Assembly (NCBI RefSeq): GCF_932274485.2
Contig: NC_065884.2
Location: forward strand, 26,025,622-26,089,621
Source of the DNA: Patella vulgata
Lineage: Eukaryota; Mollusca; Gastropoda; Patellidae
DNA: 64,000 bases
Direction of reading: 5' to 3'
The notes beneath the pieces are model-generated. The model did no database searches and was not told the DNA's origin. It saw only the letters and a program-made list of their open reading frames with translations. Below, piece by piece: positions 44,605 through 56,771 of the stretch; position 1 is the stretch's first letter; every line of letters begins with the position of its first letter. The translations under genes were made by a program, and so were the position numbers.

Positions 44605-46104
44605 CGGGGGGGGGGGGTATATTACTATGAATAGACGATCGCAAACAAGCTCTAGACAACCGGCCATCGAAACCCAACGTTATTATATATATCCCGAAAT
44701 AACCAATAATGGCTATTCCCAACGCCGGATTAACCATGGTGGGGGCCCTGGGGCCTGGAACATGTGGGGGCCCCTGATCACCGACCGCGAGCGCCGAAGG
44801 CGCGAAGCCACGCATAAGAGGGGTCTGGGGTTGAGGGGGAGGGGTCTTCCCCCGAGGAAATTTTCAGAAATTGGAGGCCGGAAACGTGATTTCCTGGCAT
44901 TTCAGGCACTTGTGTCGGAGCCATTTAGAAGTACCTCCCCCAGAAAAAAATAAAATTCTGCCACAAAATTAGCGCATTCTGGCGTTATTTCAGAAGACCA
45001 ATCCATGCGAGTGCTATGAAATGATGGCATTTCTAGAGGAGGGGGCTGGAGCCCATTGAGCCCGTTAAATCCGCCACTGTAAGTGAGCAGAGCTACATCA
45101 AACCTAATTTTGAAGTAGCTCAGTGATAAATAACGGGGTCACTTGATTCGGAATCGTATTATATCCCCCACGATGATTTGATGAATGGAGGCCGTAACGT
45201 TACGACCAAGTCGGACTTGATTTTTGACGAACGTCTAACACTGTAAGTACCAAATGGTATAACGAGATTTAATCAAGAAATCTGAATATTTCGTGTGATC
45301 ATGATGTGCATCTCATCAAATTCAGTTTATACCCACAACAAATATCAACAACAACAACAGCAACAACTACAGCTTATATACAATCGTACGTCAATCTGAG
45401 GCAAAATTCGCGCTACTCGAAATGATGGGGACGGGTAATTTGTTCGAGTTATACGATAATTCGAGTTAGACGATGTTCGGTCCGATAGAAGATCTCACGA
45501 CAATAAAAGACCATGTGTTACACCCTTAGATAAAGCCACAAAAAGCGTTTATTTTTCAAATCTTCAAGTTTCCGGGAAAGTTGCCAAGGCACACTCGCCT
45601 GCAAGATCCAACCACGTACAAGGCAGTACTCTCATTAGAATTTGACAATTCGCCTGTAAATAGCGTTGAATTCCGGCGATCCACTCAGAAAACATCTCGG
45701 AGCATCGGAGGGGCCCCGTCACTAGGTCACCTGCCGTTGGAGTCCTTGGTCCGACCATGCTCGAGGCGCGCAACTGAGATTTTTGTGGGGGGCCCCCTAA
45801 TGTGGGGGGCCCTGGGGCCTGGGCCCCATGGTGCCCCGTGGTTAATCCGGCGTTGGCTATTCCATCAACAAATATAGAAAAAAAATATAAATACCAATGT
45901 AAGCCAATCCGATAGACATTCTTGTGGTCGTGGGGGGGGGGGGGGGGGGCAATACAAAATAGTTGACCACAACTAAGTCCTAAGCAACCAGTCATCGAAA
46001 CCCAGAGTTGTTATATTTATATCCTCAAATGATCAAAATAGAGTCATTCCATCAACAAATATAGAAAAAATATACATACCAATGTAAGTCAATGTAATAG
46101 ATAA
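44605..46104 (+). repeat. Tandem duplication of about 190 bp, first copy split by a hAT element
   Basis: The phrases CATCGAAACCCA, GTTATTATATATATCC/GTTGTTATATTTATATCC, ATTCCATCAACAAATATAG and ATACCAATGTAAG occur in the same order in both copies (44605-44719 plus 45864-45930, and 45935-46104). Each copy starts at a long G run. The copies have diverged moderately. Confidence 0.8.
44720..45855. mobile_element. hAT-type non-autonomous element, 8-bp target duplication
   Basis: Inverted ends CAACGCCGGATTAACCA match exactly over 17 bp (44720-44736 and 45839-45855). The 8-bp GCTATTCC flanks both sides (44712-44719 and 45856-45863). Subterminal GGGGGCCCTGGGGCC blocks are inverted too. An internal TTAAATCCGCCACTG (45066-45080) is itself a typical hAT end, suggesting a composite. 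No transposase frame. Confidence 0.85.
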
Positions 46105-46690
46105 AAATATGTTAAAATCAGCTAGATAATGACACGCTATATGTTCAAGTATTTATAATATGAATGTCAATACTATACATAACAACACTCACTATTCTCT
46201 ATTTGTTATTATTGTAATCAAACTAAAGACATTTGTGTTGTTATAGTGTATTTATACAATTGCATCAACGTATTTGATAGCTATCGTAAGTCAAGCAAAT
46301 TTTCCTACACATATTTCCGACATGCCGATGGAAGTGTAAAGTCTAATACGGCATAAATTTTTCTCAATATGACGTAGATAATAGCCTCTAGTGTCATTAG
46401 AACATGTGCACAAGTAAATAACCCAAATTTCTTACATCGTACGTAACTATGTAATGGATCCATGACTTCTTGAAGCATTGGTGTCATGAGAGGGCGAACG
46501 CAATCGATATTCAGCATTCCGTGACCTTCGGTTCAGGAGTTATACCCCTTTTCTGAAAACCTTGTGAACGCGATGGCGGCTATAGTTTTTTTTGTTTTTT
46601 TTTCAATAGCCCAGAAAAGTAGGACGCGAAACCCCATTTCATCAAGAGTTAGCCGAAAACCTTGTAAGCGTTTAACAGATGCATTGTGTG
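46105..46690. other. Non-coding stretch
   Basis: AT-rich up to about 46,530; then GTTCAGGAGTTATACCCC and CTTGTGAACGCGATGGCG, which look like remnants of a repeat but match no other place here. GTGGGCGTATCTTGAGTG at 46,690-46,707 echoes the right end of the array-like repeat. Confidence 0.35.
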
Positions 46691-47320
46691 GGCGTATCTT
46701 GAGTGATAACCGGTAGTTAGCGTTCGTTGTGGTGTCAAAGACAATCTGGATTATAGAAACCACCCTGGTTGTAACGGCGGAACAACAACGATGTAAGCGT
46801 ATTAACATGACGATATGTCAAGTACTTGTGTTTTTATTCTGGACTCATTGTCGATTAGTCATATATTCCAACCTATTAGCATTTCTGAAGTATTTTTGTC
46901 CCATCACCTGTTGTAAATGTGTTGTGTTGAATAATGATAAAAATATGATAAAAAGTTATTAAACTCTACTTATATACCTATATACAGATCATACTTATAT
47001 CATATTTACCTCACTAACCATCAATTAACCTCATTTTTCATTTTTAATTACACGTAAACCTATTCACGCGAATAGAATAATTTTAAACTTTGAAATATTA
47101 CACCCTTCTAAAGTTATACATGGTTGACCATTCTTTTTAAAGGAACCGGTCTTAATATTATATGGACCAGGAACAGACCATGACGTCATCGTCGCCATCT
47201 TAGACTTGGGACGCCATATCAAAAATCGAAGCCTTCCTATATACGCGCAAATGTCCAAGGCACAAGAATGTCAAGTACCACGTCGATCGTACTTTAATTG
47301 GCTGAGTGCGACCCAAGAAG

Positions 47321-47387
47321 AAATGAAATGAAATGGGGTTTAACGTTCCTTTGTTCTGCACCGACTGGGCTAATGAAGACGGGCCCA
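47321..47387 (-). mobile_element. SINE family A, 5'-truncated
   Basis: GAAATGAAATGAAATGGGGT through CTGGGCTAATGAAGACGGG, then similarity stops. CCAAGAAGAAA and CCAGAGAAGAAA on the two sides are an imperfect target duplication. Confidence 0.85.
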
Positions 47388-47704
47388 GAGAAGAAAAAGA
47401 TCAACAACAACCGGAGTAGCATTTGGGTCCAATTGGTAGATCAAAAATAAACAATATAAGAATTATGTTATTATCTCCTCGATTCCTTTTATCGCTTTCT
47501 AGGTCCACGACTTTGCATATTATATTTTAGAAACTTTGTTCGTCATATCAGGAGGGGACATTTTACACCTGTTTATCTATGGTCAATAAACCTAACAAAC
47601 TCCTATGTTATGCACCAGTTTACGCACGCGGAGACATTGTGTCGACCTTTCACCTATTCCATGAACAGCATTGACTAAATAAGGTAAATAGAAGCCATTA
47701 GAGA

Positions 47705-48405
47705 CTTTTGGCAAACGCAAATTCCCGGCCCGTATCGCGTATCCGTGACGTTGTCAATGTTTGTGTATTTCTCATACGTGATGCGGCACACTGATACGGC
47801 AGCACGTATCGAACAGCTTTCATACGGAAAAGGTCCGTATACCGCCATCGTGTTTTAACCGTCGTTTTGTTACTTTTAGACGCTGAAATGTTGGGCCATA
47901 GCATTTTTATGAATCTATGTGTATCCTAAGGTTAATATTTGATATGATTTTAACTGGAATTAATTCATTATTTTTGATGTGTATTTCTCGGAATTTTCAT
48001 ATTTTTCCTGTCTGCCTGTCTACTGCTAAATTTATGGAGATTGGACCTTGCAAATCTGTAAATGATGTGATTCTATGGTAAAGGGGTATACATTTTCTGA
48101 AATTATACATTAGTGAAACCAAAAATTGCAGTCGAATCAAAGTCGAAGATTTTTAATAAGATTCGACATAAATATTGTTTTAATAGTTTAACTACTGTCG
48201 AACGACTTTACTCCCTCCAGGAATTTGTAGGCTAGGCACTGGACTTGTACTGATGTTGATCTTGGTAGATAACTGCCATCATGCTGTAATAGAACTAAGC
48301 TCAGCTCAGCTACTCATTCGTACGCGGGGCGAAAATCTGCCAAAACTACAATGACGCAACGTACGGATACGTGATACGGATGGGAGAAATTCCGCTTGAC
48401 AAAAG
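47705..48405. repeat. Inverted-repeat element candidate with about 57-bp arms
   Basis: The left arm (CTTTTGGCAAACGCAAATTC...CCGTATCGCGTATCCGT, 47705-47760) resembles the complement of the right arm (48348-48405) at roughly three quarters of positions. The 590-bp interior holds no frame. No target duplication found. Confidence 0.55.
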
Positions 48406-48786
48406 CCTGTATTGTCGACACACTAACTCACTAACCCGTACCTTAGAGGTGAACATTTAATTTTAATTAAACAGAATGAAGATAATGTATCTTATGAGCT
48501 AAAATTAAACAGAGGTGCATGTACTTGTTTAAGTTACTTTAAAAGCTCTCCATTCACAAGTTATTTGTAGAGAAACAGTGCTATATTTATTTCTGTAATA
48601 ATCGCTCACCTTTCCGGAAGTGCACAATGAAAGGAAAACGAAAGAAAGTTTAGAGAGTAAATTTTTCTATAGAGATCAATATCAGTTTTAATATTACAAT
48701 CTGAACTAAATTGATTGGACTGTCGCGACTTCTCAAACAGTTGTAAATTCGAGAATTCGGTCATAATTAAGGGAAGAGACGACGGC

Positions 48787-49037
48787 GAAATGAAATGAAA
48801 TTGAGTTTAATATCGGGCTAATAGAGATGAGCATAATCCATTCAATGTGCCATCAGGGAAATATTGCGTGGACATGGACATTACAAAGGGCTATCCGAAC
48901 GACTGGATACTCTTCCACTGACAAGATGAAGCAAAGTAGGAAAATCACTAGAAACTTTATCGGCCTACACCGGGATCGAACCCTGGACATTCTGGTTAAC
49001 GAGTCAGAGTCTCACGCACTGAGCCTCCCCGGCTTCC
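48787..49037 (-). mobile_element. SINE family A, old copy
   Basis: Tail GAAATGAAATGAAATTGAGT, body CAGGGAAATATTGCGTGG and ATCCGAACGACTGGATA, head complement CACTGAGCCTCCCCGG with ACCGGGATCGAACCCTGGAC covering the B box. Several internal deletions. Confidence 0.82.
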
Positions 49038-51224
49038 AAACGTCGACAGTGCCTGTTGCCCTATATGTGATTATTATTATTATCATACAGGGTATGTACA
49101 GTCGAAGTTCATTAGTCAAGAGATTTGGGGATTCGGATCGGTAAAGCAGACCCATTTCCATTCTGAGAAGTGTTGTTTCCCTTTTCAACTCGAATTTTTC
49201 TGAACAAATTCGTCATCCGCAATGACTGAGGGCTGTTGCCACAATCAGACAATTATGCTTTGATTAGTAGTAACAGAGATTTATAATCTCACTATTCGGG
49301 TTTTCATTCTATTTTCAACAAAACTAAAATATATTTATCTGGTAAAACCAGCCGTTAAAAGCAATTTTTAAAAAAATGGCAGCCGGTTTATATATATATT
49401 CCCGTGTTTGTACCGATGAATCTGTACAGCTGATTAGGCTTTATGTTTAAATCATGTTTGAAACGATGGGCCAGAGTCATCACATAAAATACACAACTTA
49501 CATCTGACAGAAGTAAATCAACCACTTGAAATATCTCGTTATGTTTCGTCTGTAATTTATTTTTTGATAAACATACAATTAGATGTCAGAGGATTTCAAC
49601 AAAACTTTAAATAAACAGAACAGTGTTACATGTTATTTATTGAAGTGCAAATCTTCACGTGGTCTCATCTGGGGTTATGTGTGACTTTTAAGACAGCTGG
49701 CCCCATGTTGTGCATTTAAAAGGCTGCGAGAACTATGTTCTGTGAATCTTAGTCGGTCGTAGAGACCTCTGGTCTACAGTGTTGATAATTAATCATTATT
49801 GTTTCATGCTTTTATATGTTCTCATATTAATGTGTCGACACCTATGTCCGTCAGTCCACAATTCTGAGTTTTTTTAGATTGCTTGGCTAGTCATACAAGG
49901 CGAACCATATCGAATTTCAGATCCCCGAAATAATATTACGCGTAGTTAATGCCCTTGGCCGTGAAAACCTGAAAGCATCCTTCCCCATTCTGTTGATTGC
50001 ATGGAAACACTGTGTTATATACGGCGAGGTCTAATGTCACACCGATATGACCGCGACTCCAGAATTGAGGATTTGAAGCCTGAAAACAAAACATCGGATT
50101 TTTAAAGAATTGCACAAGGCCACAAGGGGGAAGTATACTACTATTGTTTGGCCAGAGATGCTAATGACACGCATGTTTTACCCCCCCCCCCCCAAATTAT
50201 TACCCAGACCTTGAAAATCCTGGTGGATCTCGACTAGATTAACCCGTGTCTGGCACATAACCTTTACTGAATGCTTCGTGTGTTGCAATTTCTGTATCAT
50301 CACAGTCTATAAACATTTAAATTAATAATTGTCACCTCAACTTCAATGGAACCAGACAGATGTCCCTCCGATGTGTATTTACATTGCATTTGGTGTAAAG
50401 TACACAGGTAACTGATGACAGACCATTGATGAGGTTTAGAACGCACCCGCATGGGTACGAAGATTAAACCTATTTTCACTCGAATTTTCTCTGGTGAAAG
50501 GAATACAAAACATTCAGTTTGTTTTGATCCAAACTCCCGATTTATATACAATAAATCTACAGACATCCTGTGACATTACAATCATTGTGTTTGATGACAA
50601 TCGTCATCCGTTCTACGCCTTGTTGGCAGGTGTCTGGCTGTGAAGTACAGTATATAAAAGTTGAGATATATTTCCCCAGGGCTGATGTAATAATTATTAA
50701 CGTCAATGTTTATTACAATAAATCTCTATACAGCTGTAGTCTATTCTGTTTAATTAACATGATGTATATTTCTAATGTGTCTAGATATAAAGTCAATTAT
50801 TGCAAACATTGTAAGCAACTTATTGAAACGTCTAGTTGAATTACATGAACCTCGTCAAATAATTTAATAATAGTAACTTTTTTTTATAGGTTTCATCAAA
50901 TGCGTCGTATTTTCTGCAATAACCTGAACTTGACAGCGGATCTCAGATTGGTCGTAATGGTTTTCAGTCATCAATTAAATCCCATTACCTCCCTTGTCAT
51001 TATTAGCAGATTTGATAATTCTATACCTAACGCAGTAACTTCATTTTAGTTTACAGTGTTGAATGACGATTAACAACGTAGAAAGCTCGACACTTCTCTC
51101 CCCCATATCTGTCGGTGTGATGAGGCCATGTTTTAAAATGAGAAATAAAGTCAGATGGAATGTAATTTAGTACAACCTTTCGGGCGTTTGCCTTCTTCGG
51201 GTAAAACAAAAACAAAACCATTTT
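49038..51224. other. Non-coding stretch with a decayed array-like repeat
   Basis: ACACCTATGTCCGTCAGTCC with CACAATTCTGAG and ATGCCCTTGGCCGTGAAAAC at about 49,830-49,970 recalls the units at 43101-43864. A C run (50181-50194) precedes AT-rich DNA. Frames at 50300-50839 show no domain. Confidence 0.4.
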
Positions 51225-51232
51225 GTACTGAG

Positions 51233-51452
51233 CATAGGCGTACGGGGAAATTTTTGACTGGGGGGGGGGGGGGGGCGGAGGTGGTTAGTGCCCAGAAAAT
51301 GTAGTTAGGTTCTTAGTATGTTACATAATAATAATAAATTCGCTGTTAAATTGGACACATTCAAGAACACAAATTTTTAATACAACTTTTACAAAGTACA
51401 ATTGTGTGCCCAAATTTTCCCAGCCCCCCCCCCCCCAGCTCGTACGCCTATG
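51233..51452. mobile_element. hAT-type MITE with G-run and C-run arms
   Basis: 220 bp. Ends CATAGGCGTACG and its exact complement CGTACGCCTATG; flanked by the perfect 8-bp duplication GTACTGAG (51225-51232 and 51453-51460). About 27 bases in, a run of 16 or so G on the left faces a run of about 14 C on the right, so the arms can pair beyond the TIR. Confidence 0.92.
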
Positions 51453-51489
51453 GTACTGAGTGTGATATAAGCTAAACAACATTTGAATT

Positions 51490-51692
51490 CTAGTTTGCAA
51501 AGGGTTCCTTTACGTACACGCCAACGTCTACACGGGGTCTCTATTTTTCGTACCATCAGATCGACTAGACGCTGTACCTAGCCTGGTCTTTCGTCCAGCA
51601 CCACTTACAAGGTAGAAACCACCGAGGAAAATCTCACTGAACTGTCTCGGCCAACACTTGAATTGAATCTCTGACCCCTTGGTTAGTGAGCA
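51490..51692 (-). mobile_element. SINE family A, old fragment
   Basis: GGGTTCCTTTACGTACACGCC, ATCGACTAGACGCTGTACC and ACTGTCTCGGCCAACACTTG follow the family A body in order. Head decayed, tail absent. Confidence 0.75.
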
Positions 51693-52142
51693 ATTTACTA
51701 TTTTAATAGGAACGTGGTGTTAACATGTTGAATATAAATCTAACCCACAAATTGTTGAAATTTTATATAACATAATAATATATAACATGTAAATATTACT
51801 TTTACTTTCTATTCACGTGTATACAAAGGCTTTACATTCATTCTATACTGTGGTATTTGTATAGTCATTTGCTACACAAACATCGCCTGTACAATATCTT
51901 AGTCCTTCCATCCGACTTTACCAATAGTCAGCGTCGTCTAGAAGAATTTTGTGCCGGACCTTGTAAAGAAGACATTGAAAACGACTATATTAGTACAACT
52001 GTTTAAACCTAACAGTCTTGGATATTTCTTGCTCAATATATGGAAATAATTACACGCTACAAAAGGCCAGTAATTAATGAAGATGCAACTGTCACCAACA
52101 TGACATTATAAGACTACCGGTATATGCTAACGACCAGAGAAA

Positions 52143-52419
52143 TGAAATGAAATGAAATGGGGTTTAACGTCCTACTGTTCTGCTCCTATACTGGGCTAAT
52201 TAAGACGGGCATACGGCATACAGTGTGCTATAAGGGAAATTTTGCCCGGGCAGCGGCACTATCGCCTACTCTTATATCAAATTCCAACTGCCAAGGGATC
52301 TTTTACGTGCATTCCAATGTATACACGGGACCTCGGTTTTTCGTCTCATCCAAAGGACTAGACAGCTGTCCTTGTCAGGCCCCCGTCCTGCATCACTGAC
52401 AAGGGGAACCACGCCGGAA
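52143..52419 (-). mobile_element. SINE family A, head-truncated, 14-bp target duplication
   Basis: AACGACCAGAGAAA stands at 52129-52142 and 52420-52433. The copy runs from the (AAATG)n tail to CCACGCCGGAAA and lacks the tRNA-like head, as for incomplete reverse transcription. Otherwise close to the reference copy, so young. Confidence 0.95.
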
Positions 52420-52433
52420 AACGACCAGAGAAA

Positions 52434-53048
52434 GCCAGGTGACTTCTTTTACGTAACATATTACTAGCACAAGCTTTCTCTGTGCAAATAAAATGATATA
52501 AATAAAGTTTATTATGTGAAAATAAGGCAATTAGTTTCGTAACTATGCAATGTATTTGGCAAATAGCTGTAAGACCTCGATCAACTTTAGAGAAATGTAG
52601 ACCGTATGTGTACGTTTCCTATCGTTGATTCCTTGATAAAGGGTTTTCAGGAGACATTTTCTTGAAAACTTTTCGCATTGCTACGTCCAACAAATCATTT
52701 ACCTTACATGTCAATGTAACAAAAACTACCAAAATATAAGGATATTTTTTAATAGTTCCGAACAACATAACATATAATAACTAAATAATTTGATCGCAAT
52801 TTTTTGAAATTAATGAAGCGATACCATTACTGTAATGAACTATACATTCGCGTCTAATAGATTTATAAAAGACATGCAACAAATAATAAAATATTGATGA
52901 TTCCCCTTATAAGTTATATTAATGAGAAACTTATTGGTGCATAACAGAACTTGTCTGCAACCCAAGTATATTCTCTCAGATTGCCTATTCCCAGAAAAAA
53001 AGCTTAAAAGGGACATCTCTGTAATTTGTATATTTATTAACCCCAATT
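52434..53048. other. Non-coding stretch
   Basis: AT-rich, nothing recognised. Confidence 0.45.
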
Positions 53049-53067
53049 CCGGAGAGAGAGAGAGAGA

Positions 53068-53442
53068 AATGAAATGAAATGGAGTTTAACGTCCTATACT
53101 GTTCTGCACCTATACTGGGCTAATGAAGACGGGCATACTCCATACAGTGTGCTATGAGGGAAATTTTGCCCGGGCAGCGGCACTATCGCCTACTCTTTAT
53201 ATCGAATTCCAACTGCCAGGGGATCTTTTACGCGCATTCCAATATATACACGGGACCTCGGTTTTTCGTCTCATCCGAAGGACAAGACATCTGTTCTTGT
53301 CAGGCCCTCTGTTCTGCACCACTGACAAGGGGAAACCACGTCGGAAAATCCCGATGAACTTTCTCGGCCAATGCAGGGATCGAACACCCGACCTCCAGGC
53401 TAGCGAGCCAGCGTCTTAACCACCTAGCCACCGTGGTTCCCA
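53068..53442 (-). mobile_element. SINE family A, full-length, inserted in a GA run
   Basis: Tail GAAATGAAATGAAATGGAGT at left, head complement CACCTAGCCACCGTGGTTCC at right. CCGGAGAGAGA at 53049-53059 and 53443-53453 is the target duplication. Both polymerase III boxes are readable. Confidence 0.93.
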
Positions 53443-53445
53443 CCG

Positions 53446-53477
<32 letters not shown>

Positions 53478-53482
<5 letters not shown>

Positions 53483-53703
53483 CATTTCGGGACTAATATA
53501 TTGTTCACTTTCAATAATTCGCATGCGCGAAGGGATCTATAGCTTTGGGAGGAAACCGGAGGACCCGGAGAAAACCCACAAGGTTGGACAGACGACCCCA
53601 CTTCTTGTCAAGTACAACCAGGGTTTCGAAACCACGGCAGTTAACTCAATAACAGACCTTATGATACAACGCGCACGCGCTAACCATTCGACCATTCACC
53701 TCC
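53478..53703 (-). mobile_element. SINE family B with long (GA)n tail
   Basis: From GTCATTTCGGGACTAATATA through AGGAAACCGGAGGACCCGG to the head complement with GGGTTTCGAAACC (B box) and GCTAACCATTCGACCATTC (A box). The usual GTTAAACCCC segment is missing and the copy joins straight to a (GA)n run at 53443-53480. Confidence 0.9.
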
Positions 53704-53725
53704 ACCCACCCCACCCCCGTTCCAG

Positions 53726-55130
53726 TCCGGATAAATGTCGATCAAATCGATAGTGTAGTTGGGACTATTACCGCCCTATCTTTTATGAATAACTGGACAG
53801 TCTATTGTGCAGTCTATTGTAACCGTGACAATATCTGATCATATCTGTCCCTTTAAAACATCATAGTAACAATATACTATATAGAGACATTATATCATGC
53901 ATAACTTCTTGTATACGTTTTACACAATTGTCAATATTTAATATAGCCTACTTAGTTGAATGCTCGAAACACGCCTGAGTACGTCTTGTGGTGAAGAGCT
54001 AGTTTATATACCTGTGTAATTCAGTTTGGTGTGAACGGCAGGGATGTAATAACACGCCGAATATCATTTAGCCGTTGAAGTGACAGTTGTAGACGTGATT
54101 GCGAAGTGAAATCTTATGGTTAACTTTCAAATGAACACAATTAGATCCGTGAATCGAGGATATCGTTTGACTTCCTGCATGATAAAGTACATGAACTAGA
54201 ATCGAAGTCTTGAAGTCCATATAAAATTATAGTAGTTTCATATTTTTGATTCACTCTTTATAATTATTATAAGCTTGTGTGTCAAAGTAGGACATTTGTG
54301 GAGGGAAACATGTGATTTGTGGTCAGTAGAATGCATATAAATAAAGTATTTGTGAATTCATTGTGAAGTATATACATGTAATAGTTAAATGACTGATTAC
54401 CTACACGCGATGCGTGATCTCTCGTGAGAAGATGTTGTAGGGCTGTTCAAAGTGGAACCACCAGCATTGTGTAAAGTTCTTTGGTGGACAATTACGATAA
54501 ATAAGTTATTGAACAATAATCTCAAAAGATATTTCAACTTTGGTGAAGCTATATATTTATGTGATTCTTTGTATCTGATGGAAAGGGGTTTATAATACTG
54601 GATTTTTTTGGATGAAACATTACCCGGGTTTTTTTTTCTTCTGCCGTTCTAAGTGCTGTTCATCAATGAATTCAAATACAAATCCAAGAATGGATAACTT
54701 GATACCAACTGTAAGAACTATTGTAATACATGGAAAATAAATTCGTCTTTCTATCGACTCGGTGCATTACTGGATGAACTATTTTGGCTTTGCTGCCATA
54801 CCGAAGTAGTGTGTGTTAATGAATTATTATAGTTTGAAACCAATTCCAAGAATTCGTGTAATATGTGAAGAATAAAATTGTTATTTTATATTGACTCGGC
54901 CCATAATCGTATTCTTCCTTTATTAAAAAGACACACAAAATCTAGTATATAAACCTAAACGACGAAATAAGTTTTATTTAAGCACCCATTGACTGGGAAT
55001 CAAATGATATAATATACATTTTATTAACGGTTTCTACGTTCAATATTAGATTAATGTGATTTGAATAGAAGTATTTCAGTCAACCCATTTGTGAATCGCG
55101 TCTTCCCACGACGTTTTGTTCTTATTATTC
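53726..55130. other. Non-coding stretch with a diverged duplicated segment
   Basis: Segments near 54,700-54,770 and 54,833-54,900 share the order ACCAA...AAGAA...GTAATA...AATAAAATT...GACTCGG, a diverged tandem pair with about 133-bp spacing. Could be 5' UTR of the candidate exon at 55,131 or plain intergenic DNA. Confidence 0.35.
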
Positions 55131-55170
55131 ATGGATATCGTTTGTTCAATGGACGGCAACCAAACATCGG
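55131..55170 (+). CDS. Weak candidate first coding exon
   Basis: ATGGATATCGTTTGTTCAATG opens a short frame (MDIVCSMDGNQTSG) that ends at a strong donor, CGG|GTAAGT (55171). No later exon was found before 64,000, so any such gene would have a first intron over 8 kb. Function unknown; may be chance. Confidence 0.2.
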
Positions 55171-56591
55171 GTAAGTTTATTTTTAAACGTATATAAAACA
55201 TTTGTATGTTTATTTGATAATCTGGTTTTCATGCCATGAGTCATGTTAGGTTGTATTTTAATTGCTTGTTCTGTGCCATTCTGCTGAAGATCAAAAGATC
55301 TTCGTTTATTTCCATATGAACCCTACATCACCATAAAACTAACATAAACATGGCCTGTTCAACATTTGAAAGGAACTTCTTTTAGAACAATGAAATAAAA
55401 CTTTCTTGTCAAGATATATAAAGTAACGTAGCTATACGGTGTACACCAAAACTTGTTACCCTTTTAGCCAACTTTTGCGCTTTTATTGATCCTTTTTGAC
55501 CCATAGGTCCAAATATCATGCCTTTCTAGTAGTACGTGTTTTTTCTGGTCATTTAGTCTTTGACAGCAAATACAGTCGACAGATTGAATACAAAGAATAA
55601 AATAAATATTGACATTAAATTTTGTGAAAGTGGCGTGTACAAAACGTCAACCTTGTTACAATTACAACCACTATTCAGAAACGGACATACCTCTTTACAC
55701 ACCCTTAGAATTTATTGTTTCATATCTTTGAAATTAAATGGTTTTTGTCTGGGACTCAGATGATATACATGGCTACTCCGACCAATTCAAGTCGTAAAGA
55801 CATGACGTGGAGTGGAATAGCTGAGACGTTTGGAAACGTTTTTCTCGACCCGCATTCGACATTTGAAGTTACATTATTATGGTTGAGGGTGGTATGATTC
55901 AGATGAGTGGCCTTCAATATAATAGAAAGTCTATATAAATGGTCGAGTTGAGTAACTTTCTATTTTATAAGGCAGTGTTTATTTAAGTCATAGAAATATA
56001 GAATGAATAAGAAAATGACTGACTCCGAATGTAAATATAAATTCGATTTTGTAAGAATGTCGTGACCTTCATCGCCTAATGTCTCTGTATTGACAGTCAC
56101 TAAACCCAAACATGTCTATGTGTATGCTGATTAATTGCAAAATTATGAAGTCATACTTTTAAAAAATGCGTTTGACATACTGCTTACAGGAGAATAAAAA
56201 TACCACCACCCCGAAAAAACTTTTTTAAAGTTTTCGTTGAAAACGCCGATTTAATGTATTTTTTCAAATTGCTTGATAACGACTTGTGAATTAATATACC
56301 ATAGAAATTGTTATCCATAAATAGTGTTTTAATTGAAGGTTGGTCTATATAACACACAAAAATATTACCTAGCTTATCAGGGTAATGTTCCATTTTTCAG
56401 TTCTACAATTTATACGTAATATTTACGAACCATATTTACAAGGTTTGGGGGTTAAAACCGCGATATTGAATTTCTAGACGGCAGCGAACAGGAATATCAT
56501 TTTCAATAACAAAGCTCAACGCTAGATCAGTGGACAGTGCTAACTGTGATATTTCATGTACATTTATATGTTGAGAGAGGTAGAGTACTCG
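55171..56591. other. Non-coding stretch
   Basis: AT-rich; short frames only (55560-55897, 56184-56393), without domain or splice support. Confidence 0.45.
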
Positions 56592-56771
56592 ACACAAACA
56601 ACGTCATTTCGGGACTGACATATGTTTCAATTTTATTTCAATAATTCGCTTGTGAATAGAGGGCTTTGGCAGTGGGAGGAAACCGGAGTACCCCCAGAAA
56701 ACAAGCGAGGCTGGACAAGCGACTATACTCCTTGTCACGTTCAAGCGGGGAATCGAAGCCACAAGACCTGA
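56592..56771 (-). mobile_element. SINE family B, tail-truncated copy
   Basis: GTCATTTCGGGACTGACATA, GCAGTGGGAGGAAACCGGAG and GGGGAATCGAAGCCACAAG (B box region) follow family B in reverse. The head beyond the B box is lost. Confidence 0.85.

Noticed and set aside
44477-45995. Frames of 98-143 codons on both strands
   Set aside because: They lie in GC-rich hAT ends and duplicated non-coding DNA, overlap each other on opposite strands, and have no domain.
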